Positions 23,305-31,955 of a DNA stretch of 31,955 bases are shown one piece after another. The first letter of the stretch is position 1; each line of letters starts with the position of its first letter. Under the pieces are notes generated by a model. The model saw only the letters and a program-made list of their open reading frames with translations. It had not been told where the DNA came from and did not search any database. The position numbers and the translations under genes were made by a program. The stretch is from an uncultured Collinsella sp. Its GTDB lineage: Bacteria; Actinomycetota; Coriobacteriia; Coriobacteriales; Coriobacteriaceae. The DNA lies in the NCBI GenBank assembly GCA_900751695.1, contig CAADSS010000023.1, positions 1-31,955 of the forward strand, read 5' to 3'.

Positions 23305-23428
23305 TCTTCCGTTCGCGCCTTAAAGGTAAGGCAATTCGTTAAACCGCCGGTGCCCGTACCCATGGAGCCCGGCAGTTATAAAAAGGTTATCCTGCGTGAA
23401 ATAAGACACGCACGACAAAGGAGGAATC
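23305..23428 (+). promoter_or_regulatory. atpB-atpE spacer with hairpin and strong ribosome site
   Basis: This 124-nt spacer is the longest inside the operon. A GC stem (GCCGG/CCGGC) near 23345-23373 lies between AACC and GGTT, which may extend it. AAAGGAGGA then precedes the atpE GTG. Such a leader could raise c-subunit synthesis relative to the other subunits, as known for E. coli atpE. That role is inferred. Confidence 0.35.
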
Positions 23429-23623
23429 GTGGGAGTTATCGGTTACGGTCTCGGTGTTATCGGCGCTGGTCTTGCTATCGGCCTGTCTGCTCTGGGTGCT
23501 ACGGGTGCTATGGCCCGTCAGCCTGAGGTCCAGGGCCGCGTGTTCACCGTCTTCATCATGGGCTCCGCCTTCGGCGAGGCTCTGGCTCTGATCGGCTTCG
23601 TTGTCGCGCTGATCGTTAAATAG
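23429..23623 (+). CDS. atpE: ATP synthase Fo subunit c
   Basis: A 64-residue hairpin of two membrane helices. The first carries the Gly-rich GAGLAIG packing motif (12-18), the polar loop is ARQPE (29-33), and the second holds the ion-binding carboxylate Glu50 in FGEALAL. Residues I would expect in a sodium site (Gln in helix 1, Ser or Thr after the Glu) are not seen, so proton coupling is likely. The chain is short for the family, usually 70-85 residues. It starts at a GTG with the strongest ribosome site of the operon, in keeping with the multi-copy ring. Confidence 0.95.
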   Translation: MGVIGYGLGVIGAGLAIGLSALGATGAMARQPEVQGRVFTVFIMGSAFGEALALIGFVVALIVK

Positions 23624-23638
23624 CACGGAGCGTCAAGT

Positions 23639-24241
23639 ATGAATCTTTCATCCCAGAAGAGCGCGATCGCACTCTCCGCGTCCGCGGCCGCGCTGCTCAT
23701 GCCGGTTTCCGCGTTCGCCGAGGACGGCGCTGCCGGTGCGGACATCCTCATCCCTAAGATGGCGGAGTTCATCCCGGCGCTTATCGCCTTCCTGATTATC
23801 TGGATCGTGCTGGCCAAGGTCGCCCTGCCGGGCATCATGAAAACCATGGAGGAGCGCGGCAAGAAGATCGAGGAGAGCCTCGACGAGGCCGAGAAGACCA
23901 AGCAGGAGGCTATCGCCAAGCGCGCTGAGTCCGACTCGATCGTCACCGACGCCCGTCGTCAGGCTGCCGACATCGTTCTCGAGGCCCGTAAGGACGCCGA
24001 GTCCGAGCGTGCCCGTATCATCGAGGCTGCCCACAAGGAGGCCGAGGAGATCATCGCCAAGGCCCATACGACCGTCGAGGACGAGCGCAAGTCCATCTAC
24101 GCCGGTGCCGCGAGCTCCATCGCCGACCTGTCCGTTGCCGTCGCCACCAAGATCGTGGGCGAGGCACTCGAGGACGAGACCGAGCAGAAGAAGCTCATCG
24201 AGCGCTACATCCAGGAAGCAGGTAGCCTGAATGCCGACTAG
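23639..24241 (+). CDS. atpF: ATP synthase Fo subunit b
   Basis: A 200-residue peripheral-stalk subunit. One membrane helix (about 42-62) leads into a long charged coiled coil (about 65-165) rich in Glu, Ala, Lys and Arg. Ahead of the helix is a signal-peptide-like N-terminus (1-27: a Lys, hydrophobic Ala/Leu core, then AFA before Glu-Asp), so the mature protein may be cleaved with its N-terminus outside. Such leaders are unusual for this subunit. GGAG lies before the ATG, and the 3' end overlaps atpH by 11 nt. Confidence 0.93.
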   Translation: MNLSSQKSAIALSASAAALLMPVSAFAEDGAAGADILIPKMAEFIPALIAFLIIWIVLAKVALPGIMKTMEERGKKIEESLDEAEKTKQEAIAKRAESDSIVTDARRQAADIVLEARKDAESERARIIEAAHKEAEEIIAKAHTTVEDERKSIYAGAASSIADLSVAVATKIVGEALEDETEQKKLIERYIQEAGSLNAD

Positions 24242-24707
24242 CCGCTATCAGGACAAGGTGCTCGAGACTTACGCGCGCTCCCTTCTGGAAGCCGCTAAGG
24301 CCGAGAACCATGTGTTCGAGGACCTCGAGATGATTGAGCGCCTGGCTTCCGCCAGCCCCGAGATCATCGCCGTGCTCGACACCATGTCCAAGCGCGACCA
24401 GCTCGACCTTCTTCCCAAGGTGGCAGCTGCCTTTAAGTATGTTGCCGAGGAAGACGAGGATGTAGTGGGCGTGACCGTCACCACGGCGATCCCGCTCGAC
24501 GACGAGCTGCGTCAAACCATCACTAAGAAATGCGAGCAGGACTTCGGTCGCAAGGTATTCCTTATCGAGCAGGTCGACCCGTCTATCGTGGGCGGCCTGG
24601 TGCTCGAGGCCCGCGGCGAGCGTCGTGACATTTCCGTCAAGACGCAGCTGCGCGTTGCGCAGGAGACCCTCGCAAACTCTGCTAATTCGTACGGAGGTGA
24701 AGCCTAA
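24231..24707 (+). CDS. atpH: ATP synthase F1 subunit delta
   Basis: A 158-residue stalk subunit linking b to the top of F1. The N-terminal helical domain begins YARSLLEAAK, and the C-terminal part has VDPSIVGGLVLEARGERRDISVKTQL, the family signature. It is about 20 residues shorter than the typical protein. Its ATG lies inside the atpF end (11-nt overlap), and its TAA shares one base with the atpA ATG, so translation of all three is coupled. Confidence 0.93.
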   Translation: MPTSRYQDKVLETYARSLLEAAKAENHVFEDLEMIERLASASPEIIAVLDTMSKRDQLDLLPKVAAAFKYVAEEDEDVVGVTVTTAIPLDDELRQTITKKCEQDFGRKVFLIEQVDPSIVGGLVLEARGERRDISVKTQLRVAQETLANSANSYGGEA

Positions 24708-26305
24708 TGTCCGAAACCCTCAATGCCCAGGATATCGCCAAGAAACTGCAGGAGCAGCTCACGAGCCTCTCCGCGACGGTCGATACGCATGAGGTTTCAA
24801 CGGTCGACGAGGTAGGCGACGGCATCGCGCGCGTCACCGGCCTCAAGAGCGCCATGGCAGGCGAGCTTCTGGAGTTCAAGAGCTCCGATACCGGTGAGAC
24901 CGTCTTCGGCCTTGCCCAGAACCTTGACCGTGACGAGGTCGGCGCCGTTCTGTTTGGTGCCGTCGACTCCATCAAGGAAGGCGACGAGTGCCGCACCACT
25001 GGCCGCATTATGGATATCCCCGTGAGCCGTGCCATGCTCGGCCGCGTCGTCAATCCGCTCGGCCAGCCTATCGACGGTTTGGGTGACATTGTCGCCACGC
25101 ACCGTCGTCCTATCGAGTTTAAGGCCCCCGGCGTCATCGACCGTACCCCGGTGTGCGAGCCGGTTCAGACCGGTCTGTTGGCCATCGACTCCATGGTGCC
25201 TATCGGCCGTGGTCAGCGTGAGCTCATCATCGGCGACCGTAAGACCGGTAAGACCGCCATTGCCATCGACGCTATCCTCAATCAGCGCGGCAAGGGCATG
25301 GTCTGCATCTATGTCGCCATCGGCCAGAAGGCTTCCACGGTTGCCAACATCCGTGAGACCCTCGCCCAGCACGGTGCGCTCGACTACACCATCATCGTTT
25401 CGGCAACCGCTGCCGATTCCGCCCCTATGCAGTACATCGCGCCTATGGCCGGTGCCGCTATCGGCGAGTTCTTCATGTACAACGGCGAGGACGGTAAGCC
25501 CGCCAGCGAGACCAACCCCGGCGGCCACGTGCTCGTCATCTACGACGACCTGTCCAAGCAGGCCGTGGCCTACCGTCAGATGTCGTTGACGCTGCATCGT
25601 CCGCCCGGACGCGAGGCCTATCCTGGCGACATCTTCTACCTGCACTCTCGTCTGCTCGAGCGTGCCGTCAAGATGTCCAAGAAGAACGGTTACGGCTCCA
25701 TGACGGCCCTGCCGATCATCGAGACCCAGGACGGCGACGTCTCGGCCTACATTCCGACCAACGTCATTTCCATTACCGATGGTCAGATCTACCTGCAGTC
25801 CGAGCTCTTCTTCCAGGGTCAGCGCCCGGCAGTCGACGTGGGCATCTCCGTGTCCCGCGTCGGTGGCGACGCTCAGACCAAGGCCATGAAGCAGGTCGCC
25901 GGCAACCTCCGTCTGGACCTCGCTTCGTACCAGGAGCTCGCCGGCTTTACGCAGTTCGGCTCCGACCTCGACGAGGCTACGCAGAAGCAGCTTACCCACG
26001 GCGCTCGCATGACCGAGCTCCTTAAGCAGCCGCGCTACAAGCCGTTTGAGGTTGGCGAGCAGATCGTTACGCTGTTCGCCGGCAACGAGGGCTTCCTGGA
26101 TGACCTGGAGATCGCCGACGTGCTGCCTTTCCGTGCCGAGCTCATCGAGTACATGGACAATGGCTTTGGTTCGCTGCTCGACAAGGTTCGCGCCAAGAAG
26201 ATCGATGATGACACCAAGGCTGAGCTCTTGCGCGTCATCGGCGACTTCAAGCAGCAGTTCATGGCCAAGCACCATTCGGATGTTTCTGGATCAGAGGAGA
26301 ACTAA
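24707..26305 (+). CDS. atpA: ATP synthase F1 subunit alpha
   Basis: A 532-residue non-catalytic nucleotide-binding subunit of the alpha3-beta3 hexamer. The P-loop GDRKTGKT (176-183) has the Gln-less alpha pattern. The RPPGREAYPGDIFYLHSRLLERA region and the arginine-finger segment SVSRVGGDAQ are present. Length is slightly above the usual 500-510 residues. A GGAGGTG site lies inside the end of atpH, with the stop and start sharing one A. Confidence 0.98.
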   Translation: MSETLNAQDIAKKLQEQLTSLSATVDTHEVSTVDEVGDGIARVTGLKSAMAGELLEFKSSDTGETVFGLAQNLDRDEVGAVLFGAVDSIKEGDECRTTGRIMDIPVSRAMLGRVVNPLGQPIDGLGDIVATHRRPIEFKAPGVIDRTPVCEPVQTGLLAIDSMVPIGRGQRELIIGDRKTGKTAIAIDAILNQRGKGMVCIYVAIGQKASTVANIRETLAQHGALDYTIIVSATAADSAPMQYIAPMAGAAIGEFFMYNGEDGKPASETNPGGHVLVIYDDLSKQAVAYRQMSLTLHRPPGREAYPGDIFYLHSRLLERAVKMSKKNGYGSMTALPIIETQDGDVSAYIPTNVISITDGQIYLQSELFFQGQRPAVDVGISVSRVGGDAQTKAMKQVAGNLRLDLASYQELAGFTQFGSDLDEATQKQLTHGARMTELLKQPRYKPFEVGEQIVTLFAGNEGFLDDLEIADVLPFRAELIEYMDNGFGSLLDKVRAKKIDDDTKAELLRVIGDFKQQFMAKHHSDVSGSEEN

Positions 26306-26310
26306 GCCCC

Positions 26311-27218
26311 ATGGCCAACCTTCGCGACATTAAGAAGCGAATCTCCTCGGTTACCACGACCAAGCAGATCACGCGCACGATGGAGATGGTCTCTACGGCC
26401 AAGATTCGTCGTGCCCTCGATCGCTCCAAGCAGGCCGAGCCCTATAAGGAGGCGCTGACCGACGTCATGTTGACGGTCGCCGGCGACGCCTCCTGTTCGG
26501 GCACCGATCCCATGCTGCAGAAGCATGAGAGCGTCAAGCATGGCCTGATTGTCGTTATTGCCTCGGACCGCGGCCTTGCCGGCGGTTTCAATACGACGGT
26601 GGAGCGCACGGCCGAAAAGCTCGCCGCTTCTTGGGCGAACGACGGCATCGAATGCGAGATCATCGCGTGCGGGCGTAAGCCGGCCACGTATTTCCGTGAC
26701 CGCGCAAACGTTGTCATGCACTTTGAGGGCAACTCCTCTGAGCCCGATTTCAATCAGGCCCGCATGATCTCCTCTCATATCTGCGATGCGTATCGTGCCG
26801 GTGAGCTTGACCGTGTCGAGCTTGTCTACCACCACGCCAAGAACCGCGTGGATCAGGAGCTTCGCGTCGAGCATCTGTTGCCGCTCGACCCCGAGATGAT
26901 CGCTATGGCCCACGGTCCGCGTAAGAACGAGACCGACGCCCCTAAGCGCATCTCGTCCACGTTCGAGTTCGTGCCCTCTCCCGAGCATGTTCTCGGCAAG
27001 CTTGTGCCGTCTTATATCCTGACGGTCATCTACCAGGCCCTGATCGATTCGGCGGCTGCCGAGCAGGGTGCACGCCGCAAGGCCATGCACTCCGCGACGG
27101 AAAACGCCACCGCGATCATCTCGACCCTTACCCGCACGTATAGTCGCGTGCGCCAGGCTTCGATCACGACCGAGATTAACGAGATCGTCGGCGGAGCCTC
27201 AGCATTGGAGGAACAGTA

Positions 27219-27219
<1 letters not shown>
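26311..27219 (+). CDS. atpG: ATP synthase F1 subunit gamma
   Basis: A 302-residue central rotor shaft. The N-terminal helix MANLRDIKKRISSVTTTKQITRTMEMVS-type signature is split here between residues 1 and 28, and the C-terminal helix carries ALIDSAAAEQGARRKAM before a final EINEIVGGA. Both form the coiled-coil axle within the hexamer. GAGGAG lies upstream of the ATG. The TAA shares one base with the atpD start. Confidence 0.96.
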
Positions 27220-28673
<1,454 letters not shown>

Positions 28674-28676
28674 GTT

Positions 28677-29069
28677 ATGCGTATCCGCATCGTGTGCCCC
28701 GTGAGCCTCGCCTATGAGGGTGACGCTGCGTTTGTGTCGATTCCGTCTACGGATGGCGAGTTTGGCGTTCTGCCTGCTCACTCCAGCGAAATCTGCACGA
28801 TCGACCGCGGTTACGTTCGCGTTTCCGATAAGGCCATGGGCACTGTCGACCACACGTTTGCCGTGGCCGGCGGCTATGCCCAGGTTGCGGAAGATGTCGT
28901 GACCGTTCTCGCCGAGCGCGCTTGCGATTTGGCGACCGTCGATGCCGACAAGGTTAAAGCTGATATTCAAGGTTTTGAAGAGAAGCTGGGTAATTTGTCG
29001 GAGGATGATGCACGCCGCGCCTACCTCTATAATGAAATCGCATGGTGTAAGCTCAAGCTTGCCCAATAG
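28677..29069 (+). CDS. atpC: ATP synthase F1 subunit epsilon
   Basis: A 130-residue rotor subunit that also inhibits ATP hydrolysis. The beta-sandwich domain contains DGEFGVLPAHS (31-41), the family hallmark, and the C-terminal 40 residues form the two-helix arm. The ATG follows the beta stop by 3 nt, with GGAGGAG inside the end of atpD. This is the last operon gene; a strong terminator follows. Confidence 0.95.
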   Translation: MRIRIVCPVSLAYEGDAAFVSIPSTDGEFGVLPAHSSEICTIDRGYVRVSDKAMGTVDHTFAVAGGYAQVAEDVVTVLAERACDLATVDADKVKADIQGFEEKLGNLSEDDARRAYLYNEIAWCKLKLAQ

Positions 29070-29105
29070 TCAAACGATTTAGCGTTCGACCATTTGCGAA
29101 CACAT

Positions 29106-29144
29106 CATGCCCGGGATGGCCCAGCCACCCCGGGCATGCTTTTT
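29106..29144 (+). terminator. Intrinsic terminator of the ATP synthase operon
   Basis: CATGCCCGGG (29106-29115) pairs with CCCGGGCATG (29129-29138), with an inner TGG/CCA, followed by TTTTT (29140-29144). It sits 37 nt after atpC and just 14 nt before the murA start, so murA must depend on read-through or on a promoter I do not see. Confidence 0.85.
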
Positions 29145-29157
29145 GAAAGGGTAGACC

Positions 29158-30441
29158 TTGGATATTATCCGCGTTGAGGGTGGCCACGCCATCGGAGGCT
29201 CCGTGCCCGTCTCGGGTGCCAAGAACTCCGCGCTCAAACTCATGGCGGCAACGCTTCTGGCGCCGGGCAAGACGACGCTGCAGAACGTGCCCGATATTTC
29301 CGATGTCCACGTGATGGGCAAGGTGCTCAAGGGCATGGGCGCCACGATTGAAGTTCTCGATGAGCACACGCTCGAAATCGATACCTCCCAGGTTGATTCC
29401 TGGGAGGCTCCCTACGAGCTTGTCGCCAAGATGCGCGCCTCTACGGCCGTGATGGGCCCCCTGCTGGGTCGTTTCCATCGCGCCAAGATCGCCATGCCGG
29501 GCGGCTGCAACCTGGGCGCTCGCAAGATCGATATGCATATCTTGGGTCTCGAGGCTCTGGGCGTCGAGTTCGACACCGCCCACGGCTACATCAACGCCAG
29601 CGCTCCCCAGGGTCTGCACGGCACCACCGTCACGCTCGAATTCGCGAGCGTGGGCGCCACCGAGAACCTCATCATGGCTGCCGTGCGCGCACAGGGCACC
29701 ACGGTTATCGACAACGCTGCCCGCGAGCCCGAGATCGTCGACCTTGCCAACATGCTCAACGAGATGGGTGCCAAGATCGTCGGCGCAGGCACGCCCGTCG
29801 TGACCATCGAGGGCGTGGAGGAGCTGCATCCCGTTACCCATTGCGTGGTGGGTGACCGCATCGAGGCCGGCACCTTTATCGTCGCCGGCGCCCTCATGGC
29901 CGATGAGCGCGGCGTCGATGTTACGGGCTTCTGCCCCATCCACCTGGGAATGGTGCTCAAAAAGATGGAACTTATGGGCATCGAGTGCGAGCGTATCGAG
30001 AACGGCGTCCACGTCAATCGCGTCGAGCGCATCAGGCCGGTCGATATCCAGACGCTTCCGTTCCCGGGTTTCCCGACCGACATGCAGGCGCAGATCATGG
30101 TGCTTTCGGCCCTTGCCGACGGAAGCTCCGTAATTACCGAGAACATCTTCGAGAACCGCTTTATGTTCGCCTCCGAGCTCGTGCGTATGGGTGCCGATAT
30201 TCGTATCGAGAGCCATCACGCCATGATTCACGGCGTCAAGGGCTTCTCGGGCGCACAGGTCACCTCGCCCGACCTGCGTGGCGGCGCAGCGCTTGTGGTT
30301 GCCGGTCTTATCGCCGATGGCGTTACCGAGGTCTCGGCCATCCATCACATCAAACGTGGCTACGAGCAGTTTGTCGAAAAGCTGCAGGCGCTTGGCGCGC
30401 ATGTCGAACATGCCACCGTTCTCGATCCCGTCATCTACTAA
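29158..30441 (+). CDS. murA: UDP-N-acetylglucosamine 1-carboxyvinyltransferase
   Basis: A 427-residue cytoplasmic enzyme that transfers enolpyruvate from PEP to UDP-GlcNAc, the first committed step of peptidoglycan synthesis. Key residues are visible: Lys22-Asn23 in SGAKNSA, Cys117 in MPGGCNLGAR, and Asp309 in FPTDMQAQ. Cys117 is the fosfomycin-reactive position, so the protein is predicted to be sensitive. Translation starts at a TTG with AAAGGG eight bases upstream. The LCP gene follows by 12 nt, an envelope pairing. Confidence 0.96.
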   Translation: MDIIRVEGGHAIGGSVPVSGAKNSALKLMAATLLAPGKTTLQNVPDISDVHVMGKVLKGMGATIEVLDEHTLEIDTSQVDSWEAPYELVAKMRASTAVMGPLLGRFHRAKIAMPGGCNLGARKIDMHILGLEALGVEFDTAHGYINASAPQGLHGTTVTLEFASVGATENLIMAAVRAQGTTVIDNAAREPEIVDLANMLNEMGAKIVGAGTPVVTIEGVEELHPVTHCVVGDRIEAGTFIVAGALMADERGVDVTGFCPIHLGMVLKKMELMGIECERIENGVHVNRVERIRPVDIQTLPFPGFPTDMQAQIMVLSALADGSSVITENIFENRFMFASELVRMGADIRIESHHAMIHGVKGFSGAQVTSPDLRGGAALVVAGLIADGVTEVSAIHHIKRGYEQFVEKLQALGAHVEHATVLDPVIY

Positions 30442-30453
30442 TGCAGGTTGCCT

Positions 30454-31680
30454 ATGTTTAACAAGAAACCCCTAGCGGATAACACCCGAAGACCCTCGAC
30501 TGGTGCGCAGGCCAAGATCTACAGCCGCGACAATGTCGCACGCTATTCCGAGCGCGCCCGTCAGCGCCGTCGCGGCCGCACGGTTCGCCGCGTAGCTCTC
30601 ATCGCCGTACTCGGCGTGCTGCTGAGCGCCACGACTGCTGCGGGTCTGTGGTTTGCCACTATCATGGGCAAGCTTGGCGACTCCAATGTCATTACCAACA
30701 ACCTGCGCCAGATTCTGGTCGATACCAATGAGGCAAAAGATCCGTTCTACGTGTTGCTTCTTGGTACCGACGGTCGTCCGGGCGAGGATACGTATCGTGC
30801 CGACTCGATTATCCTGGCACGCATCGACCCCACGCAAAAGCTGGCGACGCTCATTTCCGTTCCGCGCGACACCAAGGTCGTGTACAAGGGCGAGACCATG
30901 AAGATCAACGCCTGCCACACCGTTGGCGGCGCCGAGGCCATGGTCCAGGCGGTCAACGAGCTGTGCGGCGTGCAGATTTCTCACTATGCCGAGGTCAGCT
31001 TTGACGGCATGCAGTCGCTTATTGATTCGGTTGGCGGTATCGACATCAACGCGACCGACGACGTCGACGATCTCGAGCATCTGGATATTAAGATTACCGC
31101 TGGTCAGCAGCATATGGACGGCGCTACCGCTCTTACCTATGCCCGCTGCCGCTACACCTATGCCGACGGCGATTACACGCGCATGCGCCATCAGCGTCAG
31201 GTGCTTGGCGCCCTTGCCAACCAGATTCTCAATAACTTCGATGCCACGAAGATCTTTGGCCTGGTTAATTCGCTGTCCGATATGCTCGTAACCGATATGA
31301 GCGTTCAGGATATCGTGTCCACGGTCAATGCCATGCGCGGCATGGATGTCGAGGGCATCTACTCGGCCAACCTGCCTTCGTACGCCGACGACAGCACTAT
31401 GATCGACGGCGTGAGCTATGTCTTTGTTTACGAAGACGAGCTTAAGGAAATGATGGCCCGCGTTGACGCCGGTGAGGATCCCAAGGGCCCCAACACCATG
31501 GGCCTTTCAGACGGCTCCAGCTCCACGATCGGTGACCTCAACAACAATACGTCCGAGGACTACGCATATGGCACCGCGACCTCGTCGGGTGGCTCGGACG
31601 ATTCCGACGATTCGAGCGACGGCTCCGATTACTACGAAGAGCCCACCGGTGACGGCAACGGCTACGAAGCCAACTATTAG
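30454..31680 (+). CDS. LytR-CpsA-Psr (LCP) family cell-wall glycopolymer transferase
   Basis: A 408-residue membrane-anchored protein. A basic cytoplasmic N-terminus precedes one helix (about 46-70), and the LCP domain spans about 96-255. Conserved residues include GTDGRPGE (104-111), RADS (115-118), SVPRDT (135-140), and the Arg-rich YARCRYT segment (229-235). LCP enzymes attach teichoic-acid-like or capsular polymers to peptidoglycan. After about residue 335 the protein is a Ser/Asp/Gly/Tyr-rich low-complexity tail. I prefer the ATG at 30454; a TTG two codons earlier is in frame, and only a weak AGG precedes either. It is probably cotranscribed with murA. Confidence 0.92.
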   Translation: MFNKKPLADNTRRPSTGAQAKIYSRDNVARYSERARQRRRGRTVRRVALIAVLGVLLSATTAAGLWFATIMGKLGDSNVITNNLRQILVDTNEAKDPFYVLLLGTDGRPGEDTYRADSIILARIDPTQKLATLISVPRDTKVVYKGETMKINACHTVGGAEAMVQAVNELCGVQISHYAEVSFDGMQSLIDSVGGIDINATDDVDDLEHLDIKITAGQQHMDGATALTYARCRYTYADGDYTRMRHQRQVLGALANQILNNFDATKIFGLVNSLSDMLVTDMSVQDIVSTVNAMRGMDVEGIYSANLPSYADDSTMIDGVSYVFVYEDELKEMMARVDAGEDPKGPNTMGLSDGSSSTIGDLNNNTSEDYAYGTATSSGGSDDSDDSSDGSDYYEEPTGDGNGYEANY

Positions 31681-31681
31681 A

Positions 31682-31836
31682 GTTACGCGGGCTTACCAGC
31701 CCGCGTAACGGCTCGACGCTGCGCGCCGCCCAAGGCGACAATTTGTCATTCAAAAGGCAGGGCATGACCAGAAGGTCAATGCCCTGCCTTTTTCATGCCA
31801 ACTTGTTCGCCTTGGACGTCGCTCGCTGACGTTGGC
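31682..31836 (+). repeat. Structured dispersed element, copy B2
   Basis: It begins 1 nt after the LCP stop. The leading hairpin (31682-31709, 12 bp, loop TACC) has the same GTTACG/CGTAAC ends and loop as the copy at 16069 but a different stem interior. GCTCGACGCTGC follows, then a stem pairing 31730-31741 with 31803-31815 (one bulge), and the apical hairpin. The framework matches 10139-10267. Confidence 0.78.
31756..31793 (+). terminator. Intrinsic terminator inside repeat B2
   Basis: GGCAGGGCATGACC (31756-31769) pairs with 31774-31788 (one bulged A) around an AGAA loop and is followed by TTTTT (31789-31793). It should end the murA-LCP transcript. Confidence 0.75.
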
Positions 31837-31894
31837 TCAACCTGCGATGCCGACTACTTTTAATATGAGCAGGACATTGTCAAGAGGCAAAATC

Positions 31895-31926
31895 GGGCCT
31901 GGCCCCAACGATATGGGGTCAGGCCC
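31895..31926 (+). repeat. REP-like palindrome near the window end
   Basis: GGGCCTGGCCCC (31895-31906) and GGGGTCAGGCCC (31915-31926) pair with one G-T wobble around an 8-nt loop. The GGGGTCAGGCCC type resembles REP sequences known next to RAYT transposases in other bacteria. The remaining bases to 31955 show nothing I can support. Confidence 0.55.
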
Positions 31927-31955
31927 TCTCCCTATATCAGCCCGTCCGCGGCGAC

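Overview
This GC-rich bacterial window has short intergenic gaps, good Shine-Dalgarno sites and a mix of ATG, GTG and TTG starts. It looks like a Coriobacteriia genome, most likely Collinsella. That is my recognition of gene content and style; the window holds no rRNA or other marker that would prove it. It is mostly core chromosome. I see no prophage, CRISPR array, full insertion sequence, tRNA or rRNA.

Layout. 87-4309 (minus): a MarR-type regulator followed by the two subunits of a heterodimeric ABC exporter, joined by 8-nt stop/start overlaps. 4310-5001: a gene-poor stretch made almost entirely of repeats. 5002-6148 (plus): a pyridoxamine-kinase-like gene coupled to a small Cys-rich TIGR04076-type protein. 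6260-7993 (minus): a low-molecular-weight tyrosine phosphatase and an MFS transporter. 8255-10128 (plus): a membrane-anchored protein of unknown function and an aldose-1-epimerase-family enzyme. 10392-13284: a complete polar amino-acid ABC importer (binding lipoprotein, permease, ATPase), then an M20 peptidase. 15001-19577: prfA, prmC and a Sua5/YrdC-type gene, a translation-linked cluster interrupted by a HigB/HigA-like toxin-antitoxin pair. 19591-21903: glpK and upp. 22186-29069: the F1Fo ATP synthase operon (AtpI-position protein, then a, c, b, delta, alpha, gamma, beta, epsilon) behind a recognisable promoter and closed by a strong terminator. 29158-31680: murA and an LCP (LytR-CpsA-Psr) protein, both for the cell envelope.

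The most unusual content lies between the genes. Four copies of a structured element (4411-4581, 10139-10267, 16069-16239, 31682-31836) share left and right blocks but carry different apical hairpins. Paired substitutions preserve the stems, and in one pair the apical hairpin appears inverted. Six short palindromes of 29-35 nt (near 4597, 8051, 14529, 14772, 16256 and 31895) resemble REP sequences; the one at 14529 lies in frame inside the M20 peptidase gene. A 156-bp MITE-like element with perfect 26-bp terminal inverted repeats sits at 4666-4821. All identities and alignments were made by hand; no database or folding program was used.
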